DNA of 64,000 bases from Actinomadura sp. DC4 (lineage in GTDB: Bacteria; Actinomycetota; Actinomycetes; Streptosporangiales; Streptosporangiaceae), in assembly GCF_030406325.1 (NCBI RefSeq), contig NZ_JAUEQY010000034.1:1-64000 (forward strand), written 5' to 3'. The position numbers and the translations under genes are program-made. Shown here piece by piece: positions 28,358-35,224 of this stretch (position 1 is its first letter; every line of letters starts with the position of its first letter). Below the pieces are notes generated by a model that had not been told where the DNA came from, searched no databases, and worked only from the letters and a program-made list of their open reading frames with translations.

Positions 28358-28792
28358 TCACTGGCCGCCCGGAACCGAGCCGGGCCCCGACTGGACCCAC
28401 GCGGGCGGTGCCAGCGACTTGCAGGGGCCGTTCAGCGCGGCGAGGTAGCCGGAGGAGGCCGCGTCGACGCCGCTGTCCGGCCCGAGCCGGCCACTCTTGC
28501 CGTTCGGGTCGGGGAACCGGGCCACACCGTGGTCCCGCATGCACTGGGCGAACTCCTTCGTGAACGCGCCCGGTCCGGCGTTGTGGCTGCCCTCGGCCTT
28601 GCTCTTGGTGTTGAAGTTCTGGCCGGGCGCCGCGGTGCCCTGGGGCGCGGAGGTGTCCGCGGCCTTGGCGGCGACCGCACGGGCCGGTCCGTCGCCGGTT
28701 CCGCAGGCGGCCGAGAGTAAGGCGATCCCGGCCGCGGCGAGGCCGGCGAGCGCCAGTGACGTGCGCCGCCGGGTGATCGGGTCGGTGGTCAT
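28358..28792 (-). CDS. Secreted lipoprotein of unknown function
   Basis: The 144-residue product starts with a twin-arginine-like leader (TRRRTSLALAG), a hydrophobic stretch and a probable lipid-attachment cysteine in LLSAACG. A short Ala/Gly/Pro-rich linker and the motif FAQCMRDHGVARFPDP follow. That Cys-Met-Arg-Asp-His-Gly pattern is common in actinomycete lipoproteins encoded beside FtsX-type ABC transporters and two-component systems; its role is unknown. Codon 25 is TTA (28720-28718 on the minus strand). It is the first gene of the minus-strand operon and is divergent from the kinase gene. Confidence 0.75.
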   Translation of the reverse strand: MTTDPITRRRTSLALAGLAAAGIALLSAACGTGDGPARAVAAKAADTSAPQGTAAPGQNFNTKSKAEGSHNAGPGAFTKEFAQCMRDHGVARFPDPNGKSGRLGPDSGVDAASSGYLAALNGPCKSLAPPAWVQSGPGSVPGGQ

Positions 28793-28859
28793 CGGATTGA
28801 TTCCCTTCCGTGGGGTGCTTCGCTGAAGGCGACGCTACGGCGCGGTCAGTACCACGGTC

Positions 28860-28887
28860 GTAACGTGCGGTGTTATTACGCGGTTAT
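28860..28887 (+). promoter_or_regulatory. Three-box operator upstream of the sensor-kinase gene (copy 2)
   Basis: GTAAC (28860-28864), 7 bp, GTTAT (28872-28876), 6 bp, GTTAT (28883-28887): same order, spacing and orientation as at 3341-3368. The last box ends 84 bp before the kinase start, against 82 bp for the response-regulator gene. Lying between divergent genes, it could also control the lipoprotein-ABC operon. Confidence 0.65.
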
Positions 28888-28924
28888 GCATGATCTGCCA
28901 TTGTGGTGACCGGCGATTTCGCCT

Positions 28925-28953
28925 TTGACATGCGCGTATCACCCGGCTATGGC
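28925..28953 (+). promoter_or_regulatory. Candidate promoter of the sensor-kinase gene
   Basis: TTGACA (28925-28930), 17 bp, TATGGC (28948-28953). The -35 element is a perfect consensus, and the three-box operator lies about 37 bp further upstream, a usual position for an activator. Confidence 0.55.
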
Positions 28954-28971
28954 CGCATTTGAAGGAAGCCG

Positions 28972-30222
28972 ATGCCCGACCACAGATCATCTCGCGGATT
29001 ACTCCGGCTACTGCGTCCCCGCCGGAGTACGGTCCGGCTCCGGCTCACATTCCTGCAGGGCGCGCTCTTCCTCGCGTCGGGGGCCGCCCTGATCGGCATC
29101 ACCTACCTCCTCGCGGTGGCGGAGTTCCCCGCCCGGCACACGACCCAGGGACTGAGCGGCACCGGAACGACGACCGGCGGCTCGGCGGGCGTCAGCACCG
29201 GGAAGGCGCCGCACGAGTCGGTGCAGACGGCGCAGCGCGCGGCCGACCTGCACCAGTTCCTCACCGAGTCGGTGATCGCCCTGGTCATCACGGTGATCCT
29301 GTCCGTCGGGCTCGGCTGGCTCGTCGCGGGCCGGATCCTGCGGCCGCTGCGGACGATGACCACGAGCACCCGGCAGATCTTCGAGGACAACCTGCACGAA
29401 CGGCTCGCCGTGCAGGGCCCGCGCGACGAGCTCAAGGAACTCGGCGACACCATCGACGGCCTGCTCGCCCGGCTGGAGGCCGCCTTCGAGGCACAGCGGC
29501 GATTCGTCGCCAACGCCTCACACGAGCTGCGCACGCCTCTCACCCTCGAACAGACCATGCTCGAGGTCGCGCTCGCCGATCCGGCCGCGACGGCCGAGAC
29601 CCTGCGCTCCACCTGCGAAGACGTGCTGGCCTCCAGTCGCCAGCAGGAGCGCCTGATCGACGCGCTCCTCACGCTGGCGCGGAGCCAGCGGGGGCTGGAC
29701 CACCGGCAGGTGTTCGACCTCGGCGCCGTCGCCGCGAGTGTCCTCCAGGCGGCCCGGCCGCACGCGGAGCACGCGGGGCTGCACCTGCGCGCCGCCCTCA
29801 CGCCGGTCCAGGTGTCCGGCGACCCGCGCCTGGCCGAACGCCTCGTGGCCAACCTCGTTGACAACGCCCTGCGTTACAACGTGCCCGACGGCACGGTCGA
29901 CGTGACCGTCGGCGGAAGCGCCGTCCTGACGGTGACGAACACCGGCCCGGTGACGCCCGCCGACCAGATCGAGCGATTGCTCCAGCCCTTCCAGCGCATG
30001 GCCGCCGGCCGGTCGGGCGTCCAGGACGGGCTGGGCCTCGGCCTGTCGATCGTGGCCGCCGTCGCCAAGGCGCACGACGCGCTCCTCGACGTACGACCGG
30101 GGCCGCACGGCGGGCTCCGGATCATGGTCTCCTTCGCCGTCTCCCAGGCCGCCGGCCGTCATTCCGGGCGGGGCGCCCACCGGGGTAACGGGCTCGTACG
30201 CTCCGAGCGCCAGTCCCGGTGA
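28972..30222 (+). CDS. Membrane sensor histidine kinase
   Basis: The 416-residue protein has two transmembrane segments (about 24-48 and 97-117) around a short extracytoplasmic loop, then a HAMP domain. The H-box is FVANASHELRTPLTLEQ with His184, the N-box NLVDNALRYN with Asn294 and Asn298, and the G-box GLGLGLSIV. ATG at 28972 follows GAAGGA. Codon 10 (28999-29001) is TTA. No response regulator lies next to it. The matching operator and the absence of other candidates in the window make the regulator at 3451 its likely partner. The small extracytoplasmic loop suggests sensing at the membrane, perhaps with the divergently encoded lipoprotein. Confidence 0.9.
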   Translation: MPDHRSSRGLLRLLRPRRSTVRLRLTFLQGALFLASGAALIGITYLLAVAEFPARHTTQGLSGTGTTTGGSAGVSTGKAPHESVQTAQRAADLHQFLTESVIALVITVILSVGLGWLVAGRILRPLRTMTTSTRQIFEDNLHERLAVQGPRDELKELGDTIDGLLARLEAAFEAQRRFVANASHELRTPLTLEQTMLEVALADPAATAETLRSTCEDVLASSRQQERLIDALLTLARSQRGLDHRQVFDLGAVAASVLQAARPHAEHAGLHLRAALTPVQVSGDPRLAERLVANLVDNALRYNVPDGTVDVTVGGSAVLTVTNTGPVTPADQIERLLQPFQRMAAGRSGVQDGLGLGLSIVAAVAKAHDALLDVRPGPHGGLRIMVSFAVSQAAGRHSGRGAHRGNGLVRSERQSR

Positions 30223-30244
30223 AAAAGGCTTTCCGGCCGTTGGA

Positions 30245-30270
30245 TTGACACGCGGTCTGCGCTGTAAATT
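30245..30270 (+). promoter_or_regulatory. Possible promoter of the sulfotransferase gene
   Basis: TTGACA at 30245-30250 is a perfect -35 element in an AT-richer stretch. The best -10-like bases are in TGTAAATTA at 30263-30271, but the spacing is not ideal. Confidence 0.35.
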
Positions 30271-30306
30271 ACCCCAAATCGGGCGATGTTACGGGAGTGG
30301 ATTCGC

Positions 30307-31029
30307 ATGTCCAAGACGTTTGTCATCCTGACCCACGTACGTTCCGGAAGTAGCATGTTGTCCGACATGCTGGCGCGAAACGCGTTAGGCGCTCCGGAAG
30401 AGCATTTGAACCTGCGTTTCCTCGGAGAGGGCGGCGACTGGCATCCGGCCGACGTTCTCGCCGGGGCCAGAAAGGAGACTCCGGGCGACTACTTCGGCTC
30501 CAAGGTGATGATCCACTGGCTCGACGTGCTCAAGAAGCACGCGGGCCTGCCGGCCGCGACCGACGCGCGCCTGCTCGCCGAGCTGTTCGGCGAGGACTTC
30601 ACCATGATCCACCTCTACCGCGAGGACACGGTCGCGGCGGCCGTCTCCTTCACGCTGGCCGGCCTCAACCAGGAGTGGCACCGCCGGACCGGTGAGTCGG
30701 CCAAGCAGGTCGTGCTGCCCGACTGGGAGGTGCTGAACGTCATGATCTCCGACAACGTGACGTGGCTCGACTGGTGCCGGCACCGCCTGAGAATGGCCGC
30801 CTCGACCAGCATGCGAGCGGTGGTCGAGATGCGCTACGAGGACCTCGAGCGCGAGCCGGCCGCCGAGCTCCGGCGCGCGGTCACGGCCATCATGGGCGAG
30901 GAGGCCGCCTCGGCCCACGAGCTCACGGTCGGCACCAAACTCGTCAAACAGCGGAACGAACGCTCGGCCGAGCTCCGCGGCCGCTGGCTGGCCGAACATC
31001 CCGGCTACGGGAGTTATGACCTCGGATAG
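30307..31029 (+). CDS. Stf0-like sulfotransferase
   Basis: Would transfer sulfate from PAPS to a hydroxyl group. The 240-residue protein has an N-terminal 5'-phosphosulfate-binding loop, LTHVRSGSSMLSDML, which resembles the RSGS(T)LL motif of Stf0 and related enzymes, and the later patterns FTMIHLYREDTVAAAVS and EMRYEDLEREPA, which match the 3'-phosphate region and tail of that family. I prefer ATG 30307 (GGGAG nine bases upstream) to ATG 30286. Codon 27 (30385-30387) is TTA, a trait shared with the cluster, so I place this gene at its right edge. Phenolic Hpg, Ser or Thr hydroxyls of the peptide are possible acceptors. The last 16 bp overlap the convergent glycosidase gene. Confidence 0.75.
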   Translation: MSKTFVILTHVRSGSSMLSDMLARNALGAPEEHLNLRFLGEGGDWHPADVLAGARKETPGDYFGSKVMIHWLDVLKKHAGLPAATDARLLAELFGEDFTMIHLYREDTVAAAVSFTLAGLNQEWHRRTGESAKQVVLPDWEVLNVMISDNVTWLDWCRHRLRMAASTSMRAVVEMRYEDLEREPAAELRRAVTAIMGEEAASAHELTVGTKLVKQRNERSAELRGRWLAEHPGYGSYDLG

Positions 31030-32417
31030 CCCACCGGCCGTCCGGGCGCCGGCAGGGGTACGGCGGCGTGTCCCGGGCCGTCGCCGGCCGCCAGCATGTT
31101 CAGGGTCAGCGCGGCCGACCAGCTGAAGTCGTGCGCGCCCCGCCCGGAGCCGTCCAGCGGGTCGAAGTACTCGCGGAAGCCCGACCGCTGGATGAGTTCG
31201 AGCGTCGCCGCGCGGACGGTCCGCGCGACGTCCGGGCGGCCCGCGCGCAGCGTCCCGATCCAGACCAGCCAGTTGGTGTTCACCCAGGCCGGCCCGCGCC
31301 AGTAGCGGTGCGGTTCGAAGTCACGTGAACGCAGGTCGTACGTTGGCACGGGGTACCGGCATCCGCCGAGGAAGGCGGGGGAGACCAGCAGGTCGATCAG
31401 CCGCCGGCGTACGGCGGCGGGCAGCCACGGGTCGAGCAGCGGCACGAAACCGGCGACGGTCACCGCCGTCGCGCACTCGCCGGTTCGCGCGTCGCGGGCC
31501 ACGAACGTGCCCAGGTCCTCGTCCCAGAGCCGCGCCAGGAGCGCCCGGTGGATGGCGTACGCCGCCGCCCGGTGCGGCTCCGGGTCGCGGCCGAGGAGAC
31601 GCGCGATCTCGGCCAGGCACAGCTCGCCGTCCAGCAGGATCGCGTTGAACAGGGGGTCTTCCACCGTGAAGGGGTGCTTGGCGAACAGGCGGCCGTCGTC
31701 GTACCCGAGGTCGCGGTAGTTCTCCGCGAGCGCGACGTAGGCCGAGTAGTCGGCGTCGCTGGGCCGCTCGGCCGCCGGGACGTGGTGGAGGTCCTCGCGT
31801 ACGAAGGGCTGTGACAGGTCGAGCCCGGCGAGGAAGGGGTCCCAGGCCGGGCTGTTGTCCATGCCCGACTCCCACGGGTGGACGATGCACGCCAGCCCGC
31901 CGCCGTCGAGGTCGCGGTCCTGCCGGAGGTAGCGGTGCTGCGCGGCGAGCCTCGGGTACGCCTCGGTGAGGAACCGCAGGGCGCCGGCCTCGTCCGTGGC
32001 CTGCGTGAAGACGGTCAGCGCCGCCCGCGCGTGCACCGGAGGCTGGACGATGCCGGACGTGCTCACCTCTGGCGCGCCGGGCACGCGGCGGCTGGCCCAG
32101 AAGCCGGGCCCGGGGAAGTACGCCTCGTCGGCCCGGTCGTTGTAGACGATGTGCGGCAGCCGCCCGTCGCCCCACTGCGCGCCGAGCAGGCTGAGCAGCT
32201 CGTGCTGTGCGCGCTCCTGGCTGACCTGCGCCAGCCCGATCGCGATGAACGCCGAGTCCCAGCTCCACTGGTGCGGATACTGCGTACGGGACGGGAGCGT
32301 GGCGGTGCCGGTCCAGTTTCCGGTCAGTGTGCCGGCGGCGGCCCGGCGCAGGTCGCGGTGGCCGATGTCCGTGCTCATGAGCGAGCCGGGACCCGCGAAG
32401 CGTACGGCATGGTCCAT
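31014..32417 (-). CDS. GH63-like (MGH1-type) glycoside hydrolase
   Basis: The 467-residue protein has the alpha/alpha-barrel pattern of GH63 and glucosylglycerate/mannosylglycerate hydrolases: PHQWSWDSAFIAIGLAQ, the stretch IVHPWESGMDNSPAWD with probable substrate-binding acids, YWRGPAWVNTNWLV, and REYFDPLDGSGRGAHDFSWS near the end with the likely catalytic glutamate/aspartate set. The start at 32417 is supported by GAAGGGAGG upstream. Divergent from a ROK-family regulator that probably controls it. It should act on a small alpha-glucoside or alpha-mannoside in the cytoplasm, as no signal peptide is seen. The exact sugar is unknown. Confidence 0.82.
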   Translation of the reverse strand: MDHAVRFAGPGSLMSTDIGHRDLRRAAAGTLTGNWTGTATLPSRTQYPHQWSWDSAFIAIGLAQVSQERAQHELLSLLGAQWGDGRLPHIVYNDRADEAYFPGPGFWASRRVPGAPEVSTSGIVQPPVHARAALTVFTQATDEAGALRFLTEAYPRLAAQHRYLRQDRDLDGGGLACIVHPWESGMDNSPAWDPFLAGLDLSQPFVREDLHHVPAAERPSDADYSAYVALAENYRDLGYDDGRLFAKHPFTVEDPLFNAILLDGELCLAEIARLLGRDPEPHRAAAYAIHRALLARLWDEDLGTFVARDARTGECATAVTVAGFVPLLDPWLPAAVRRRLIDLLVSPAFLGGCRYPVPTYDLRSRDFEPHRYWRGPAWVNTNWLVWIGTLRAGRPDVARTVRAATLELIQRSGFREYFDPLDGSGRGAHDFSWSAALTLNMLAAGDGPGHAAVPLPAPGRPVGYPRS

Positions 32418-32503
32418 GTCGCCTCCCTTCAGGTCGTAGAGGTGTAAATCCAACTTATGGCCGATGATCGGACAAAAGTCGCGTACTCATCAGTCATCAT
32501 GGG

Positions 32504-32520
32504 ACATGTTACGGCCATGT
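32504..32520. promoter_or_regulatory. Possible operator between the glycosidase and ROK genes
   Basis: ACATG (32504-32508), 7 bp, CATGT (32516-32520) is an inverted repeat in the AT-richer divergent intergenic region. It is a candidate site for the ROK repressor; no second copy was found. Confidence 0.3.
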
Positions 32521-32593
32521 TTCGGCGTTTCGCGATACGCAACAAACAGCTTTGCGGAGCGACCGCCTCGCTTGAGAACGGTTGGGGGAGACG

Positions 32594-33784
32594 ATGACGC
32601 GCAGCGGCGTTCCGGCGTCGGCCGGGCGGATCCTGCAGATGATCCGCTCGGGCCAGGTGAGCACGCGCGGTGAGCTGCAGGAGCTCACCGGGCTCTCGCG
32701 GTCGACCCTGACGCTCCGGCTGTCGCAGCTCCACGCGGCGGGTTACCTGCGCTCGGAGGCCCGGCGTGCCGGGGCCATGGGCCGGCCATCCGGGATCCTC
32801 GCCTTCGACGAGACCGGGAAGTTCATCCTGACCGCCGACCTCGGGGCGACGCACGCCCGGATGGCGGTCACCGACGCCGCCGGGAACGTCGGCGCCGAGA
32901 CGACGCGCGAACTGCCCGTCGACGAGGGCCCGCGCCCGGTGCTCGGCGTCGTGCAGAAGACGTTCCGCGGGCTGCTGAGGAAGGCCGGGCGCGACGCCGG
33001 GGACGTCTGCGGGATCGGCGTCGGCCTCCCGGGCCCGGTCGACTTCGCCACCGGCCGGGTGCGCAACCCGCCGATGATGCCGGGCTGGCACGGCCACTCG
33101 GTCCGCGAGAGCCTGGCGGAGGCGTTCGGCGCCCCGGTGTTCGTGGACAACGACGCGAACCTCATGGGGCTGGGCGAGCAGCGGCTCACCTATCCGGGCG
33201 TCGACGGCCTGCTGTTCGTCAAGGTCGGCACCGGGATCGGCTCGGGCCTCATCCTGCAGGGGCGGCCCGAGCGCGGTGTCGCCGGAGGTGCCGGCGACAT
33301 CGGCCACATCCGGATGCGCGGCCCGGCGGAGGAGGCGCCGTGCCCGTGCGGCGGGTCGGGCTGCCTGGCCGCGTACGCGAGCGGCGGGGCGCTGGCCCGG
33401 CGGCTCACCGCCGAGGGGATCCCGGCGCGTACCGCCCGCGACGTGGTCACGCTCGTCGAGGCCGGCCGGTCCGAGGCGATCGCGATGGTCGGGGCGGCCG
33501 GGCGGCTGCTCGGCGAGGTCCTCGCCACCGCGGTCGCGCTGCTCAACCCCTCGGTGCTCGTCATCGGCGGCGACGTCGCGCGTACCCACGAGCATCTCCT
33601 CAACGGCGTGCGCACCGTGCTGTACGAGCGGACCGTCCCCCGCGCGACCCGTGACCTGCTCGTCGCCACCAGCGCCCTCGGCGACCGCGCCGGCGTCGAG
33701 GGCGCCCGCCTCATGGTCCTCGAACAGGTCTTCTCCGAAGAGGCCGTCGACGAGCGGCTGCGCCGGATGGCCGTTCCCGGGTGA
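32594..33784 (+). CDS. ROK-family transcriptional regulator
   Basis: The 396-residue protein has an N-terminal winged helix (about 10-65: VSTRGELQELTGLSRSTLTL) and a C-terminal ROK sugar-kinase-like domain with the phosphate loop ADLGATHARMAV, GIGVGLPGPVD, VFVDNDANLMGLGE and the zinc-type cluster CPCGGSGCLAAYASG. ATG 32594 follows GGGGGAG. Such proteins usually repress sugar genes and are released by a sugar or sugar phosphate. Its head-to-head position suggests control of the GH63-like gene. Confidence 0.9.
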   Translation: MTRSGVPASAGRILQMIRSGQVSTRGELQELTGLSRSTLTLRLSQLHAAGYLRSEARRAGAMGRPSGILAFDETGKFILTADLGATHARMAVTDAAGNVGAETTRELPVDEGPRPVLGVVQKTFRGLLRKAGRDAGDVCGIGVGLPGPVDFATGRVRNPPMMPGWHGHSVRESLAEAFGAPVFVDNDANLMGLGEQRLTYPGVDGLLFVKVGTGIGSGLILQGRPERGVAGGAGDIGHIRMRGPAEEAPCPCGGSGCLAAYASGGALARRLTAEGIPARTARDVVTLVEAGRSEAIAMVGAAGRLLGEVLATAVALLNPSVLVIGGDVARTHEHLLNGVRTVLYERTVPRATRDLLVATSALGDRAGVEGARLMVLEQVFSEEAVDERLRRMAVPG

Positions 33785-33922
33785 CACGGACGTCCGTTTC
33801 CGCGGTCGCGGACCGGGCCGGAAGTGCCGCTGGAACTCAGGGTGGCAGGTCGCGTGAGAGCGGTCCGTGTCCTGCGTTATGCTCACGGGCAGTAGCCGCA
33901 CAACTACCGCGATGGGTCGGAT

Positions 33923-34798
33923 ATGGGAAGCAGGATCGCCGAGCGGCCGGTAAGTCAGATCCGCCCAGGTGACCACGCGGCGTTCTCCTTCACCACGGCC
34001 GAGGAGCAGGCCCAGGTCATCGGCCCGTTCCTGCACGACGGCCTGGACGCGCGCCACAAGGTGATCTACATCAGCGGCGGCGGCCCCCGGCAGCTCCCCG
34101 GCCTGGCCGGCCGCTGCGACGCCGACCGCCTCGCCGGCACCGGCCAGCTACGGGTCATTCCCCGCGGCGCCGCCTGCCTGACCCGGGGCCGCTTCGACCC
34201 CGACCGCATGCTCATGGTCATCGGGCGTGAGATCAGCCTGGCCGCCGAGCAGGGCTACGCCGCCGTGCGGCTCACCGCGGACATGAGCTGGGTGCTCGGC
34301 CAGCCCGGGGGATACCCCCTGATGCTGGCGAGCGAGGCGGGCTTCGACGCGGCGATCACGCCCGGCGCCGAGATCATGGCGATCTGCCAGCTCGACCGCG
34401 CGCGCTGCGCCCCGGAGCACCTCAGCGCACTGAACGACACCCACCGGATCCGGGTGACGCCCAACCCCGAGTTCGACGACGGCGTGTTACGCATCACCCG
34501 CACCCACACGCCGGTCGGCCTGCGCCTCAGCGGAGAGCTCGACGCGGCGCGCCACCCCCCGTTCGTGGCCGCGCTCACCGCGCTCGGCGAGGCGAACACC
34601 GACATCCACCTCGACTTCACCGACGTACGCTTCCTCGACCTGGCCACGCTGACCCTGCTGGTCACCCACGCCCTGCGCACGCAGCCGGGCCACGGCCTCG
34701 TCCTGGACCACCTGCCGCCGGACGTGGTCAGGCTCATCGAGTCACTCGGCTGGCGCCAGTTCCCGGGCCTCGCCAACGGGCGGCCACGACACCCCTGA
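33923..34798 (+). CDS. MEDS-STAS domain protein (possible anti-sigma factor antagonist)
   Basis: The 291-residue protein has an N-terminal MEDS (DcmR sensory) domain: RPGDHAAFSFTTAEEQAQV, KVIYISGGGPRQ, RMLMVIGREISLAAEQGY, as in sensors that accompany photosensory and stress regulators. A C-terminal STAS domain (about 190-280) contains LRLSGELDAARHPPF and LDFTDVRFLDLATLTLL. STAS domains with the D-x-(S/T) phospho site antagonise anti-sigma factors; here the position reads DLATL, so the phospho site may be lost or changed. Codon 189 (34487-34489) is TTA. Stands alone between the ROK gene and a decayed transposon. Confidence 0.75.
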   Translation: MGSRIAERPVSQIRPGDHAAFSFTTAEEQAQVIGPFLHDGLDARHKVIYISGGGPRQLPGLAGRCDADRLAGTGQLRVIPRGAACLTRGRFDPDRMLMVIGREISLAAEQGYAAVRLTADMSWVLGQPGGYPLMLASEAGFDAAITPGAEIMAICQLDRARCAPEHLSALNDTHRIRVTPNPEFDDGVLRITRTHTPVGLRLSGELDAARHPPFVAALTALGEANTDIHLDFTDVRFLDLATLTLLVTHALRTQPGHGLVLDHLPPDVVRLIESLGWRQFPGLANGRPRHP

Positions 34799-34822
34799 GA
34801 CCGTTCGGGTCATCGGCCGGCG

Positions 34823-35085
34823 GTGACGTGGCGGTTGCGCGACTGTCACGATGACGACCTGGGTCAGGTGATCCGGGTCTGGGGACGAGAGCCGCCGGCC
34901 CGGCGAGCCGCTCCCGGTGGGATGATCCCGGCTTCCACCACAGCGCGCCGGCCGGCTTCCGCGACCGTCTCACCCCGGGCGATCGCGCGGCCCGCCTGCT
35001 CGACCTCGCGCCGGCCCGTCTCAAGGACGCCGGGCTCGTGCGTGAACGCCACTCAGCGCACCGATTCCACCCATGTTCTGGGCCG
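34823..35085 (+). pseudogene. Remnant of an IS1182-like transposase gene, frameshifted
   Basis: Two fragments in different frames add up to part of an IS1182-type transposase. In one frame (from about 34918) DDPGFHHSAPAGFRDRL and AARLLDLAPARLKDAGLV; after a shift near 35040-35051 the next frame reads TQRTDSTHVLG, the family's conserved RTDSTHV motif. Nothing downstream can be matched and no terminal repeats are visible. A short frame at 34823-34890 (WRLRDCHDDDLGQVIRVWG) looks like the start of a GNAT acetyltransferase and may be a second truncated gene. The rest of the 34799-35224 gap holds no gene. Confidence 0.55.
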
Positions 35086-35224
35086 CTTCCCGGACCGGGG
35101 CGAGATTTCCCGCCTGAGGTCCGGGCGAGCCGTCTGGCGGCCGGCCTCGAAGGCGTCGAGCTTTCCGGCAGAAGCGGGGCCGGCGGCCACGGCGTGGATC
35201 CGCCGTGGCCGCCAGGTGCCCGTC

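Noticed and set aside
1-31029. A classical glycopeptide (vancomycin-type) cluster
   Set aside because: HmaS, Hmo, halogenase, StrR and MbtH are shared, but there is no X domain, no oxygenase for cross-linking, no Dpg genes, no vanHAX, and only four modules with other codes.
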